The notes below the pieces were generated by a model. The model did no database searches and had not been told where the DNA came from. It saw only the letters and a list, made by a program, of their open reading frames with translations. Shown one piece after another: positions 22,674-31,714 of a stretch of 64,000 bases of DNA. Numbering within the stretch: position 1 is the stretch's first letter; every line of letters starts with the position of its first letter. A program made the position numbers and the translations under genes. The stretch comes from Rhizorhabdus dicambivorans (GTDB lineage Bacteria; Pseudomonadota; Alphaproteobacteria; Sphingomonadales; Sphingomonadaceae): the NCBI RefSeq assembly GCF_002355275.1, contig NZ_CP023449.1, positions 3,884,001-3,948,000 on the forward strand. The letters are read 5' to 3'.

Positions 22674-25358
22674 ATGATCGAATGGATCATCGGCGCGGCG
22701 CTTCTCGCTGGTGGTCTTTTTGGCACCGGCAAAGCGAAGCAGCCAAGTGCGCGACCTACGCCGAGCCCTCGCGAGGATTTTCCTGCCAAGGTCGCGCAGT
22801 GGCGCGCCAGCTGGGAACCGGCTGTCGATCGCTCGCGCTGGATCCCCAAAAGCATGGCATCGCGCATCATCGCTCGTTTCCCACCTCCCAAGCGCTCAAG
22901 CATCTCCTTTTCATGGCTGGGAGGCGATCGCGTCGAGCAGGAGCTGCTCGCCGAATTTGCCACGCATAATATCGCCTATCTGGCAAAGCAGAAGGAGCGG
23001 CTGAAGCCCTTCTTCGATACTGTCGAGAAAAACCCGCTCACCGACGACCAGATGGATGGATGCATCTGCATGGACGATGCGGTGCAGATCGTGGCTGCGG
23101 CGGGGTCGGGCAAAACGTCGACCATGGTCGCCCGGGTGGGCTATGCCCTCCACGAAGGCATCGTGACGCCCGAGCAGATACTCGTTCTCGCCTTCAACCG
23201 GGCCGTGGCTGAAGAACTCCAGACCCGGATCAAGGCGCGGCTGGCAGGGTTCGAAGGCATCGATGCCGTGACCGTAAAGACGTTCAATGCCTTTGGTCTG
23301 GGCGTGATCGGCAAGGCGACGGGGCGCAAGCCTTCGCTCGCCGAATGGGCCGAACCGGGACGGGATGGGGCCATGATCGTCGAGATCATCGACAATCTGC
23401 GGACCAGTGACGACAAGTTCCGTCACGACTGGGATCTGTTCCGTACAGTTTTCGGCCGCGACATTGGTTCATGGAACGAGCCTGCGCGGCCCAACGCCCA
23501 CCGCGACGGGCGGCGAGGTATTCTCACCGCCAATGGCGAGATCGTCAAAAGCGAAGAGGAGCGGATGATCGCCGACTGGCTCTTCTATCATGGAGTCCAG
23601 TACCAATACGAACGCCCCTATGAGCATGATACCGCCACCGAGCACCATCGGCAGTATCGTCCTGATTTTTTCTACCCGGAGATCAATCTCTATCACGAGC
23701 ATTTCGCGCTCGACGAAAAGGGACAAGCACCTGCACATTTCGGGGGGGATTATGTCAGCGGTGTCCACTGGAAACGCGGACTTCATGCCGAAAAAGGCAC
23801 ACGGCTCTTTGAAACTACTTCCCATGGGATCAGGCGCGGCGAGGGCTTCGCAAGCCTTGCTAATGAGCTGAAACGGAGCGGGATCGTTCTCCAATATGAT
23901 CCTGACCGCCCGGGCAAAGGGCAACGACCCATCACTACCGAACAGCTCGCCGCGACAATCCGGATTTTCCAACAGCACGTCAAAAGCAACGGTCTCTCCC
24001 CCGCGCAACTCCAGGGCGCCGCCGCCAAGGATGCGCAAGGCCATACCGACCGAACGGCCCGGTTCCTGGCGCTCTTCGAACGTATTGCGCACGAGTGGGA
24101 ACGCCGGCTTCGTGACGCGGACTGTATCGACTTCGACGATATGCTGCTCATGGCGATCGAGCATATTGAGAGCGGTCGGTTCGCGAGCCCCTATTTGATG
24201 GTGCTGGCCGATGAATTTCAGGACACCTCACGTGCCAAGGTACGCATGCTGAAGGCTCTGCTGAAGAACGCTGGCGAGGAGTCGCATCTATGCGTTGTTG
24301 GCGACGACTGGCAGGGCATCAATCGATTCGCAGGGGCCGATATCTCGGTCATGACCGAATTCGAGAAGGTATTTGATCATTCGACCCGGCTCATGCTGAA
24401 CACGACGTTCCGCTGTCCCGCGCAGTTATGCGAGGCCTCGAGCACCTTCGTTCAGACCAACCCCCGGCAGATCAAGAAGACGGTCGAGACGACGAATCCC
24501 TATGCGAAGAAGGCGCTGCATGCCTTCGCCGCGGACACGCCGGCATTGGCGCAGGAACGGCTCGAGCAGGATCTGCAAAGCATGTACGATTTTGCTCGGG
24601 ACGGGCGGCTGAGCACGGATGTCGGCGGCCGCATCAGCGTGATGATGCTCGGCCGCTATAACAGTGACGAACCCCCTGGCTGGCGACGATGGCAACGACG
24701 CTTCGGCGAGTTTCTGAGTATCGAGTACCGCACGGTCCATTCCTCCAAGGGCCTCGAAGCCGACTATGTGATGCTCCTAAACCTCGTGGAGGGCATGATG
24801 GGCTTTCCAAGCCAGATTACCGACGACCCGGTCCTTCAAATCGCGATGCCTGAACCCGATTCCTATCCCTTGGCCGAGGAGCGCCGCCTCTTCTACGTTG
24901 CGCTCACACGGGCTCGTCGCCAGGTGCGCATCTACACCCAGGCAAACGCACCTTCACGCTTCCTGAGCGAACTGGCGAGAATCGGCTCGGTAGAGGTGGA
25001 GACGGAGGGAGGAGTGCTTTCCCCGTGCCCGAAGTGCGGCGAGGGTGCGATGAGGCGGTACGACGGGCAATATGGCCCGTTTGAAGCGTGCAGCACCCAC
25101 CCGCGCTGCGATTTCAAGCGCAACCTCTCGGTGGAAAGTCCCCGTGGAGGGGCGCCGTCCAACCGGGTGAGAATTGCACGCTCGATGTCTGCTGGAGAAT
25201 CCTGCCCCACCTGCGGCGATGGATTAATGGTCGTTCGTTCCAGCGGAGCATATCAACCGTTCCTGGCTTGCTCGGGCTATCCTTCCTGCAAAACTACCGC
25301 TGCCCTTGACGGAGGCACTGAGGGTAGCGCAACTCGGGCACAGACATCGCCCGGTTGA
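22674..25358 (+). CDS. HelD-like UvrD-family helicase with embedded nuclease-like segment and two zinc ribbons
   Basis: This is an 894-residue superfamily 1 helicase. The motifs in order are: AAAGSGKTSTMVAR (Walker A, about residue 140), LADEFQDTSRAKVR (motif II), VVGDDWQGINRFAGAD (III), NTTFRCPAQL (IV), RTVHSSKGLEADYVMLLN (V) and RLFYVALTRARRQVRIY (VI). The GDDWQ and FRCP regions resemble helicase IV (HelD). Between motifs Ia and II sits an insert with ERMIADWLFYHGVQYQYER and YRPDFFYPEINLYHEHF, the pattern of a PD-(D/E)XK nuclease. The C-terminus has two topoisomerase-type zinc ribbons (CPKCGEG...CSTHPRC; CPTCGDG...CSGYPSC). A hydrophobic N-terminus (MIEWIIGAALLAGGLFG) may anchor it. Its place in a mobile region suggests DNA processing or defence. 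Confidence 0.88.
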   Translation: MIEWIIGAALLAGGLFGTGKAKQPSARPTPSPREDFPAKVAQWRASWEPAVDRSRWIPKSMASRIIARFPPPKRSSISFSWLGGDRVEQELLAEFATHNIAYLAKQKERLKPFFDTVEKNPLTDDQMDGCICMDDAVQIVAAAGSGKTSTMVARVGYALHEGIVTPEQILVLAFNRAVAEELQTRIKARLAGFEGIDAVTVKTFNAFGLGVIGKATGRKPSLAEWAEPGRDGAMIVEIIDNLRTSDDKFRHDWDLFRTVFGRDIGSWNEPARPNAHRDGRRGILTANGEIVKSEEERMIADWLFYHGVQYQYERPYEHDTATEHHRQYRPDFFYPEINLYHEHFALDEKGQAPAHFGGDYVSGVHWKRGLHAEKGTRLFETTSHGIRRGEGFASLANELKRSGIVLQYDPDRPGKGQRPITTEQLAATIRIFQQHVKSNGLSPAQLQGAAAKDAQGHTDRTARFLALFERIAHEWERRLRDADCIDFDDMLLMAIEHIESGRFASPYLMVLADEFQDTSRAKVRMLKALLKNAGEESHLCVVGDDWQGINRFAGADISVMTEFEKVFDHSTRLMLNTTFRCPAQLCEASSTFVQTNPRQIKKTVETTNPYAKKALHAFAADTPALAQERLEQDLQSMYDFARDGRLSTDVGGRISVMMLGRYNSDEPPGWRRWQRRFGEFLSIEYRTVHSSKGLEADYVMLLNLVEGMMGFPSQITDDPVLQIAMPEPDSYPLAEERRLFYVALTRARRQVRIYTQANAPSRFLSELARIGSVEVETEGGVLSPCPKCGEGAMRRYDGQYGPFEACSTHPRCDFKRNLSVESPRGGAPSNRVRIARSMSAGESCPTCGDGLMVVRSSGAYQPFLACSGYPSCKTTAALDGGTEGSATRAQTSPG

Positions 25359-25598
25359 TCACCTAGCCGGAACCGGCTCGCGGACTGCCCAAGCGGCTAC
25401 GCCGAATCGGTGAGATAGGAGAGTAAGGCGCAAGAGATTGGGTTCAGAGCCGTGCATCAAAGGAATTCACTGAGCGCGCCGATGATCGCTCGTGACGATC
25501 ACGATAGCGCACTTAATGCCGCTCCCTATTCCCGGCACCACCCATGGAGCCACACAGAAAAACGACTTATATTTCAAAAGGATAGATTACGCCGTCGG
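25359..25598. other. 240-base stretch without a gene
   Basis: The sequence between the helicase stop and the radC remnant shows no ribosome site with a plausible frame. In the frame of the remnant it reads as non-protein-like sequence, so it probably contains the junction that removed the start of radC. Confidence 0.4.
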
Positions 25599-25763
25599 AT
25601 GATCCACAACCATCCGTCGGGCGATCCCGAGCCAAGCCGCCAGGACGTTGCCCTCACCCGCGAACTGATCGCCGCCGCGAAGCCCTTGGGCATCACCATT
25701 CACGACCATATCGTCGTCGGTGCCCAAGGTCAGACGAGCCTGCGGAGCCGCGGCCTGATTTGA
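25599..25763 (+). pseudogene. radC (JAMM/MPN domain) C-terminal remnant
   Basis: The frame carries IHNHPSGDPEPSRQDVALTR, the zinc-binding HxH...D segment of RadC-type JAMM domains. The family's ending GITIHDHIVVGAQGQTSLRS follows, to the stop at 25761-25763. The N-terminal HhH part and the first half of the MPN domain are missing. The codons before residue MIHNHP do not match the family. It marks the right boundary of the accessory region and is probably not functional. Confidence 0.8.
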
Positions 25764-25769
25764 ACGAAA

Positions 25770-25793
25770 AAGGGCGGCCCACGGACCGCCCTT
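25770..25793 (-). terminator. intrinsic terminator of the EF-hand gene
   Basis: AAGGGCGG-N8-CCGCCCTT forms an 8-bp stem. On the minus strand it is followed by TTTTTCGTT. It lies 18 bases beyond the stop of the gene at 25812 and may also serve the radC remnant side. Confidence 0.75.
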
Positions 25794-25811
25794 CCGTCCG
25801 GCAAGGATCGA

Positions 25812-26402
25812 TCAGGCCGAGAGGAACACGGCCAGTTCATTCGGCGAAATAGCGCGATCCTTGTCGGTATCGGCCTTGGCAAAGTCCGATGCGGTGGCGT
25901 TGAGCACCTTCACCGCGGGCAGATTGGACTTCTTGCTCGTCTTGGTCTTCTCGACCTGGGCGGTCATGTCCTGCCCCTTGGCCGCCAACAGCCAGGTGCC
26001 GAACTCGAGCGCCGTGAGCTTGCCCTTGTTCCCTTCATCATATTTCGCCCAGTCCGCATTGACCTTGGCAGCTGCGTCCGCGGTGGCCGTGGGCGCGGCA
26101 GGCGCAGCAGCCGTGGCGGTTGTCGCAGCCGTTCCTTCGGTGCTGGCCGTGGCGGCAGGCGTCGACGGCGTCGTGGCCGCCGCGTCGGCAGCGGGTGCGG
26201 TCGACTGCGCTACGCTTGCGGCGGGCGCGGCATCGGGGGCGGCAGGTGCGGCGGCGGCCGTGTCGGCGGGAGCGCTCGATTCGGCCCGCGGCGGCGATGC
26301 GGTGGCGGTATCGGGCGCGGGCTCGCTGCCGGCGCTCTGCGCGAAAGCCGCACCGGACAGGGCGAGCATCGCAGCGCCGCCCAACAGGATCAGCTTGGTC
26401 AT
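25812..26402 (-). CDS. exported EF-hand protein with Ala/Pro-rich linker
   Basis: This 196-residue protein has a signal peptide (MTKLILLGGAAMLALSGAAF, cleavage after AQS). About 90 residues follow of almost pure Ala, Pro, Thr and Ser (positions 25-110), then two EF-hand-like segments. The last one, DTDKDRAISPNE, is a complete 12-residue calcium loop. The first, DEGNKGKLTALE, is less regular. It probably binds Ca2+ in the periplasm or at the outer membrane. ATG 26402 is preceded by AGGAGAG. It converges with the radC remnant across a terminator hairpin. The low-complexity part makes long antisense frames look open. Confidence 0.85.
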   Translation of the reverse strand: MTKLILLGGAAMLALSGAAFAQSAGSEPAPDTATASPPRAESSAPADTAAAAPAAPDAAPAASVAQSTAPAADAAATTPSTPAATASTEGTAATTATAAAPAAPTATADAAAKVNADWAKYDEGNKGKLTALEFGTWLLAAKGQDMTAQVEKTKTSKKSNLPAVKVLNATASDFAKADTDKDRAISPNELAVFLSA

Positions 26403-26682
26403 ATCATCTCTCCTGATCTGGATCAGAGGCGTTGTCGGGAGCAGTGGCTGCCCCGATGATATTGAAACCAACAACCGCATCTCGGGTTTCCCGATTCGGA
26501 ACCGCAACGTATGCGCATGGCCACATCTTCGACGAAGCGGGCGGTTTGCGGGCCCAACACTCGTTCCGCCGGAAAAAATCGGACGGAAGCCCTATGGAAT
26601 GAACCTGTCCCGCGCGATTGCCCCTCCCCCTCCCCTCTGCTAGGCGCCCCGGCATCAAATCCGCTTGCAGCAAGGACGGCCC

Positions 26683-27981
26683 ATGATCCCCCGCTATTCC
26701 CGCCCCGAGATGGTCAAGATCTGGGAGCCGGAAACGCGATTCCAGATCTGGTTCGAGATCGAGGCGCACGCGACCGACGCGCTGGCCGATCTGGAAGTCG
26801 TACCCAAAGAAGCGGCCAAGGCGATCTGGGAAAAGGGCGGCTTCGATGTCGCCCGGATCGACGAGATCGAGGCTGAAGTGAAGCATGACGTGATCGCCTT
26901 CCTCACCAGCGTCGCCGAGCATGTCGGCGAGCCGGCGCGCTTCATGCACCAGGGGATGACCTCCTCGGACGTGCTCGACACCTGCCTCGCGGTGCAACTG
27001 GCCCGTGCATCGGACATATTGATCGCCGATCTCGACAAGCTGCTCGAAGCGATCAAGCGCCGCGCCTATGAGCACAAGATGACGCCGACCATCGGCCGGA
27101 GCCACGGCATCCACGCCGAGCCGGTGACCTTCGGCCTCAAACTCGCCCAGGCCTATGCCGAGTTCGCGCGCAACCGCGAGCGGCTGATCGCCGCGCGGGC
27201 CGAGATCGCGACCTGCGCGATTTCGGGCGCCGTCGGCACCTTCGCGAATATCGATCCGCGAGTGGAGGCCTATGTGGCCGAGAAGATGGGGCTGACCGTC
27301 GAGCCGGTCTCGACCCAGGTGATCCCGCGTGACCGGCACGCCATGTTCTTCGCGGTGCTGGGCGTGATCGCCTCGTCGGTCGAGCGGCTGGCCACCGAGG
27401 TCCGCCATCTCCAGCGCACCGAGGTGCTGGAGGCGGAGGAATATTTCTCGCCGGGCCAGAAAGGTTCGTCGGCGATGCCGCACAAGCGCAACCCGGTGCT
27501 GACCGAGAATCTGACCGGCCTCGCCCGGCTGGTGCGCGGCTATGTCACCCCGGCGCTGGAGAATGTCGCGCTATGGCACGAACGCGACATCAGCCATTCG
27601 TCGGTCGAGCGGATGATCGGCCCGGACGCGACAGTGACACTCGATTTTGCCCTCGCCCGCCTCACCGGCGTCATCGACAAGCTGCTCGTCTATCCCGCCC
27701 GGATGCAGAAGAATCTCGATCGAATGGGCGGGCTCGTCCATTCGCAGCGCGTGCTGCTGGCACTGACCCAGGCCGGCATCAGCCGCGAGGACAGCTATCG
27801 CATCGTCCAGCGCAACGCGATGAAGGTGTGGGAATCAGACGGCCAGCTGTCGCTGCTCGAACTGTTGAAGGCCGATCCGCAGGTGACGGCGGCGATCAGC
27901 GCTGCCGAGCTCGAGGAGAAGTTCGACCTCGACTATCATCTGAAGCACGTCGACACGATCTTCGCGCGCGTCTTCGGCTGA
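26683..27981 (+). CDS. purB: adenylosuccinate lyase
   Basis: This 432-residue enzyme of the fumarase/aspartase superfamily catalyses two steps of purine synthesis: SAICAR to AICAR, and adenylosuccinate to AMP, releasing fumarate. Landmarks are FMHQGMTSSDVLDTCLAVQL, the catalytic-base region TPTIGRSHGIHAEPVTFGLK and the superfamily signature GSSAMPHKRNPVLTENL. ATG 26683 (MIPRYSRPEMVKIW) has AAGGA about 7 bases upstream and matches the usual N-terminus. The gene is complete, typical in length, and clearly core. Confidence 0.97.
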   Translation: MIPRYSRPEMVKIWEPETRFQIWFEIEAHATDALADLEVVPKEAAKAIWEKGGFDVARIDEIEAEVKHDVIAFLTSVAEHVGEPARFMHQGMTSSDVLDTCLAVQLARASDILIADLDKLLEAIKRRAYEHKMTPTIGRSHGIHAEPVTFGLKLAQAYAEFARNRERLIAARAEIATCAISGAVGTFANIDPRVEAYVAEKMGLTVEPVSTQVIPRDRHAMFFAVLGVIASSVERLATEVRHLQRTEVLEAEEYFSPGQKGSSAMPHKRNPVLTENLTGLARLVRGYVTPALENVALWHERDISHSSVERMIGPDATVTLDFALARLTGVIDKLLVYPARMQKNLDRMGGLVHSQRVLLALTQAGISREDSYRIVQRNAMKVWESDGQLSLLELLKADPQVTAAISAAELEEKFDLDYHLKHVDTIFARVFG

Positions 27982-28033
27982 TCCGCCGGGCGCAGCGATT
28001 GCAAGGAGCGGGAATGCCGGGCATCTGTTCGGC

Positions 28034-29029
28034 ATGAGCCCCGCGCCGATCCTGGTGCTGATCGTCAATTACCGCACGGCGGCGCTGACGATGCGCGCGG
28101 TGGAGGCAATCCTGCCCGAAATCCGCGCACGCGGGGATGCACACATCCTGATCGTCGACAATGGATCGGACGACGGCTCGGTGCAGGCGATCGCCGCTGG
28201 AATCGAGCGACTGAAGATCGCCGATTGCTGTTCGTTGCTGGCGCTCGACATCAATCTGGGCTTCGCGGGCGGCAACAATGCCGGGCTCGCCCGGTATCGC
28301 GATGCGAGTGGCGGCCGGTGGCCCGAATTCATCTGGCTGCTCAACCCCGATACCGAAGCGGAACCCGGCGCCCTCAATACGCTCGTCGATTTCCTGGCTG
28401 ATCATCCTGGGGCGGGGCTGGCGGGCGGGCGCTGCCTTCGGCCGGATGGCAGCATCCGGCACAGCGCCTTCCGCTTCCACAGTCCGCTCACCGAGTTCGT
28501 CACCGCGCTCGATTTCGGACCGATACGCAGGGTGATGTCGGATTACGACGTGGTGCTTCCCATCGGGCAACGGCCTTGCCGCACCGAGTGGCTGTCGGGA
28601 TCGCATCTCATGGTGCGGGGCACGGTGTTCGAACGGATCGGTCTGCTCGACCCCGCCTATTTCCTCTATTTCGAGGAAACCGATTTCTGCGCCCGCGCCG
28701 CCGATGCGGGCTTCGAGGCGTGGCACGTGCCAGCAAGCCGGATCGTGCATCTCGGCGGCCAGTCGACCGGCGTTACGGAGGCGCAGCCGCGCGGCCGGCG
28801 CCCGCGCTACTGGTTCGCCTCACGCGCGCGCTTCCTGCTCCGCCGCCACGGCGCGGCAAAGACTCATCTCGCCAACCTGCTCTGGCTGGTGGCGACTCCG
28901 ATCGGAAGCGTGATCGCTCACCTGCGCGGCCGGCCCCGCCAGGAACCGCCCCGGCTGTGGCGCGACTTTCTCTGCCATTATTACGGCCCGAGGGGGTTGA
29001 TGTACCGAACGCGCGAGTTGGCCGCATGA
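28034..29029 (+). CDS. family 2 glycosyltransferase
   Basis: This 331-residue GT-A glycosyltransferase resembles rhamnosyltransferases. It has the nucleotide-binding start ILVLIVNYRTAALTMRAVEA and VDNGSDDGS. The acceptor-side segment is NLGFAGGNNAGLARYRD. The DxD-type motif lies in WLLNPDTEAEPGAL, and a downstream EETDFCARAADAGFEAWHVP carries the family's catalytic ED region. It has no membrane helices and probably acts on lipid-linked glycans at the inner face of the membrane. Its stop overlaps the ATG of the next gene, a sulfotransferase, so glycan building and sulfation may be coupled. Confidence 0.9.
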   Translation: MSPAPILVLIVNYRTAALTMRAVEAILPEIRARGDAHILIVDNGSDDGSVQAIAAGIERLKIADCCSLLALDINLGFAGGNNAGLARYRDASGGRWPEFIWLLNPDTEAEPGALNTLVDFLADHPGAGLAGGRCLRPDGSIRHSAFRFHSPLTEFVTALDFGPIRRVMSDYDVVLPIGQRPCRTEWLSGSHLMVRGTVFERIGLLDPAYFLYFEETDFCARAADAGFEAWHVPASRIVHLGGQSTGVTEAQPRGRRPRYWFASRARFLLRRHGAAKTHLANLLWLVATPIGSVIAHLRGRPRQEPPRLWRDFLCHYYGPRGLMYRTRELAA

Positions 29030-29898
29030 ACCGGCCTCGCCTGCCCGATTTCGTCATCATCGGCGCGATGAAGGCCGCTACGAGCACGCTACACATGCAA
29101 CTCGCGGCGCAACCGGGGATCTTCATGGCCACACCGAAGGAACCCAACTTCTTTGGCAACCCTGACCGATGGGCGCTAGGGCTGGGCTGGTATCAGGGCT
29201 TGTTCGCAGCCGCCCGCACCGACGATCTGTGCGGCGAAGCCAGCACCCACTACACCAAGCTGCCGACCCTGCCGGATGCCCTGCCCCGGCTACGCGACAC
29301 GATCCCGGACGCGCGCCTGATCTACATGATGCGCCATCCGATCGAACGCCTTGTCTCGCATTACAGCCATGGCTGGCTCGAACGCTCAATCGACGGGCCG
29401 ATCGAAACGGCAATCGAGCATCATCCCGAACTGATCGACTACGGCCGCTATGCGATGCAGATCGCCCCGTGGATCACCGCCTTCGGGCGCGACGCGATCC
29501 TGCCGGTCTTCGCCGAACGGCTGGCCATCGCCTCGCAACAGGAGCTCGAACGCGCCTGTCGCCATATCGGCTATGCAGGGGAAGCGCGGTGGGATGAGTC
29601 CATCGCTCGGCAGAATGTCTCAGGGGAAAGGCTGCGCGACAGCCCCTGGCGCGATCGGCTGGTCGACCACCCGCTGGTCGGGGCCATCCGCCGCCGCCTC
29701 GTCCCGCGATCGGTCCGCAATCGTATCAAGCGCCATTGGCAGATGCGCGAACAGCCGGCGCTGAGCGACGCCCTTCACCGGCATCTGACAGGGATTTTCG
29801 ATCACGACCTGGCCGACCTCGGTCGCCTGCTCGGCACGCCACTTGATTGCGCCCGTTTCAGGGACGTGGTCCGCGAGCGCCCGCTAAGCTGGGCCTAG
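29026..29898 (+). CDS. sulfotransferase family protein
   Basis: This 290-residue PAPS-dependent sulfotransferase has the 5'-phosphosulfate loop near the N-terminus (DFVIIGAMKAATSTLHMQL, with KAATST in place of the classical KxGTT). The 3'-phosphate loop is LIYMMRHPIERLVSHYSHG. A helical C-terminus with many Arg residues follows. Similar proteins sulfate surface or lipid-linked sugars. Its ATG overlaps the stop of the glycosyltransferase (ATGA), so the two are made together; a sulfated glycan or glycolipid is the likely product. The acceptor is unknown. Confidence 0.87.
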   Translation: MNRPRLPDFVIIGAMKAATSTLHMQLAAQPGIFMATPKEPNFFGNPDRWALGLGWYQGLFAAARTDDLCGEASTHYTKLPTLPDALPRLRDTIPDARLIYMMRHPIERLVSHYSHGWLERSIDGPIETAIEHHPELIDYGRYAMQIAPWITAFGRDAILPVFAERLAIASQQELERACRHIGYAGEARWDESIARQNVSGERLRDSPWRDRLVDHPLVGAIRRRLVPRSVRNRIKRHWQMREQPALSDALHRHLTGIFDHDLADLGRLLGTPLDCARFRDVVRERPLSWA

Positions 29899-29997
29899 AG
29901 CGATTTCTAGGCAGATGGGAACATCCGCCGACTCGGAAATCGCGGTAAAACAACAAGGTAGAGCCGACGAGCCGATGCAGTCGGATCGCGAAAGGCT

Positions 29998-30804
29998 CTA
30001 GGAAGCCCGCGCAGCGGCCGCCAGTTCGGCATTGCGCCGCGCCGCCGCCGCCAGTGTCTCGCGCATCAAATGCTTGAGCCGGTCTTCGGCGTCGAGAACA
30101 TTGAGCCCTTCGCGCGTGCTGCCGCCAGGGCTCGCCACCCGATCCGCCAGGACCTCCGGGCCTTCGGTCGACTGCGCGGCGAGCAGTCCCGATCCCTTCA
30201 CCGTCGCGACCGCCAGCCGCATCGCCTGATCGGCCGGAAGCCCCAGCGCCTCGCCGGCGCTGGCCATCGCGTCGATGAAGCGGAACAGGAAGCCCGGCCC
30301 GCAGCCCGAAAGCGCGGTCACCGCATCGAACAGGGCTTCGTTATCGATCCACTCGATCAGCCCGAGCGGCGCGACCAGCCCGGCCGCCTCGGCCCGCACG
30401 CCATTATCGGCGGTGCCCGAATAAAGCGCCGTCACCCCTTCGCCGATCGACACCGGCAAATTGGGCATGGCGCGGACGCTATGCTCCACGGAAAATGCCT
30501 GCCTGAGCGTCTCCGTCTCCACGCCGGCCAGGATCGACAGCAGCAGCCTGGGCGCGCCCGTCTTCTGCTCGAACACGCCGCGCACGGCATCGAGCTGCTG
30601 CGGCTTGACCGCGAGCACCAATATATCCGGCTGCTCGTCGCCCGAGGGCAGTTCGCGCAGCAGGGTCACGCCCTGCGGCACCTGCTCGATAAAGGGATCG
30701 ATGACGGTGATCGGTCGCTGCAATCCCGGTGCCGCCAGCCAGCCGCGCAGCATCGCGCCGCCCATATTGCCGGCGCCCACCAGCCACAATGCGCCCTCGG
30801 ACAT
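29998..30804 (-). CDS. proC: pyrroline-5-carboxylate reductase
   Basis: This 268-residue enzyme makes the last step of proline synthesis, reducing 1-pyrroline-5-carboxylate with NAD(P)H. The Rossmann start is LWLVGAGNMGGAMLRGWLAA, followed by ILVLAVKPQQLDAV and the substrate/dimer region DAVTALSGCGPGFLFRFIDA and ASPGGSTREGLNVL. Length and motifs are normal. The start at 30804 is four bases from the stop of the upstream ybjN-like gene, so the two share a transcript. The bases between 29899 and 29997 contain short complementary segments (CTAGAGC...GCTCTAG) that may terminate both convergent genes. Confidence 0.95.
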   Translation of the reverse strand: MSEGALWLVGAGNMGGAMLRGWLAAPGLQRPITVIDPFIEQVPQGVTLLRELPSGDEQPDILVLAVKPQQLDAVRGVFEQKTGAPRLLLSILAGVETETLRQAFSVEHSVRAMPNLPVSIGEGVTALYSGTADNGVRAEAAGLVAPLGLIEWIDNEALFDAVTALSGCGPGFLFRFIDAMASAGEALGLPADQAMRLAVATVKGSGLLAAQSTEGPEVLADRVASPGGSTREGLNVLDAEDRLKHLMRETLAAAARRNAELAAAARAS

Positions 30805-30808
30805 CGGC

Positions 30809-31321
30809 TCAGGCTTCGCCTTGGGTCTCGATCATCGCGGCGGCGATGGCTTCCTGCGGGGTCTTGTCGCTCCACAGCACGAACTGGAACACCGGATAGA
30901 AGCGCTCGCATTCGTCGATCGCCGTCTCGATCAGCGTCTCGGCCTGGTCGAGGCTCAGCACCGCATCCCCGCCCTGCACGTCGAGCAGGGCCGCATGGCG
31001 GAACAGCACCATCGAGGAGCTGGTCCACATCTCGAAATGGCCGAGCCAGAGCTGCTCGTTGATCAGCCCCATCGTCTCATACATCGCGGGGCGCTTGTCG
31101 GCCGTCACACGGATATCGGGCAGGGCCAGGAACTGAAGGACACGATCCTCCTCGCGCCATACGGCGCGGAGTTCATATTGCGCCCAGCTGCCCTGGAATT
31201 GAGCGACGATCTCCTCATCGCCCCCGCGCTGATATTCCCATCCGCGCGCGGCGAAATAATGTTCGAGCATATCGATGGGGGCGCTTGCATCGCGCGCCGA
31301 TTCGAAATCGTCGACGTTCAT
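30809..31321 (-). CDS. YbjN domain-containing protein
   Basis: This 170-residue cytoplasmic protein of the YbjN family has a fold like type III secretion chaperones and is linked in other bacteria to stress and motility control. It is acidic and has no helices spanning the membrane. Characteristic segments are PIDMLEHYFAARGWEYQRGG, YETMGLINEQLWLGHFEMW and LWSDKTPQEAIAAAM. It precedes proC by four bases, and the ybjN-proC neighbourhood is common in sphingomonads as far as I recall. No biochemical role can be read from the sequence. Confidence 0.88.
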   Translation of the reverse strand: MNVDDFESARDASAPIDMLEHYFAARGWEYQRGGDEEIVAQFQGSWAQYELRAVWREEDRVLQFLALPDIRVTADKRPAMYETMGLINEQLWLGHFEMWTSSSMVLFRHAALLDVQGGDAVLSLDQAETLIETAIDECERFYPVFQFVLWSDKTPQEAIAAAMIETQGEA

Positions 31322-31442
31322 CAGGGGCTAACTCCATTGCCCTGGCACGATCAGCTCGCGCTCTGCCCTACCCATTCTTCCGTGACGTGGAAAGGTGCGC
31401 AGTTCAACCCGCAAAGCCCACATATCTGTGGATAGCTGCGGA

Positions 31443-31700
31443 TCAGCTATCGGCTTTGGGGGCCTCCGGAGACACAGCGTCGAGCCGGGCCTTCAGCGCC
31501 TCGACCTCGTCGCGCGCCGCGGCGGCCATTGCCTTGACGGCTTCGAACTCCTCACGGCTGACGAGATCGAGCCCGCCAACCCATTCCTTGACCCGCTCCT
31601 TGAACGCCGATTCGGCCTCGCGACCCATGCCGGCCAGGGTTCCCGCGGCGCCGTTCATCATCTTCACGAAATCGTCGAACAGGCGATTCTCGGACTGCAT
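31443..31700 (-). CDS. ubiK: ubiquinone-biosynthesis accessory factor UbiK (BMFP family)
   Basis: This 85-residue protein of the YqiC/BMFP family has an N-terminal amphipathic helix (NRLFDDFVKMMNGAAGTLAG), a middle helix (ESAFKERVKEWVGGLDLVSR) and a C-terminal coiled coil (REEFEAVKAMAAAARDEVEA). In enterobacteria UbiK assists the ubiquinone complex UbiJ-UbiK under aerobic growth. Size and architecture fit. ATG 31700 was used; a second ATG three codons upstream is possible. It follows the TspO gene by 14 bases on the same strand. Confidence 0.85.
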   Translation of the reverse strand: MQSENRLFDDFVKMMNGAAGTLAGMGREAESAFKERVKEWVGGLDLVSREEFEAVKAMAAAARDEVEALKARLDAVSPEAPKADS

Positions 31701-31714
31701 TCGTCCCATTCCTT

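Noticed and set aside
25861-26643. Val/Ala-rich plus-strand frame with apparent membrane segments
   Set aside because: It is the complement of the Ala/Pro-rich linker of the EF-hand protein; no ribosome site and no conserved pattern.
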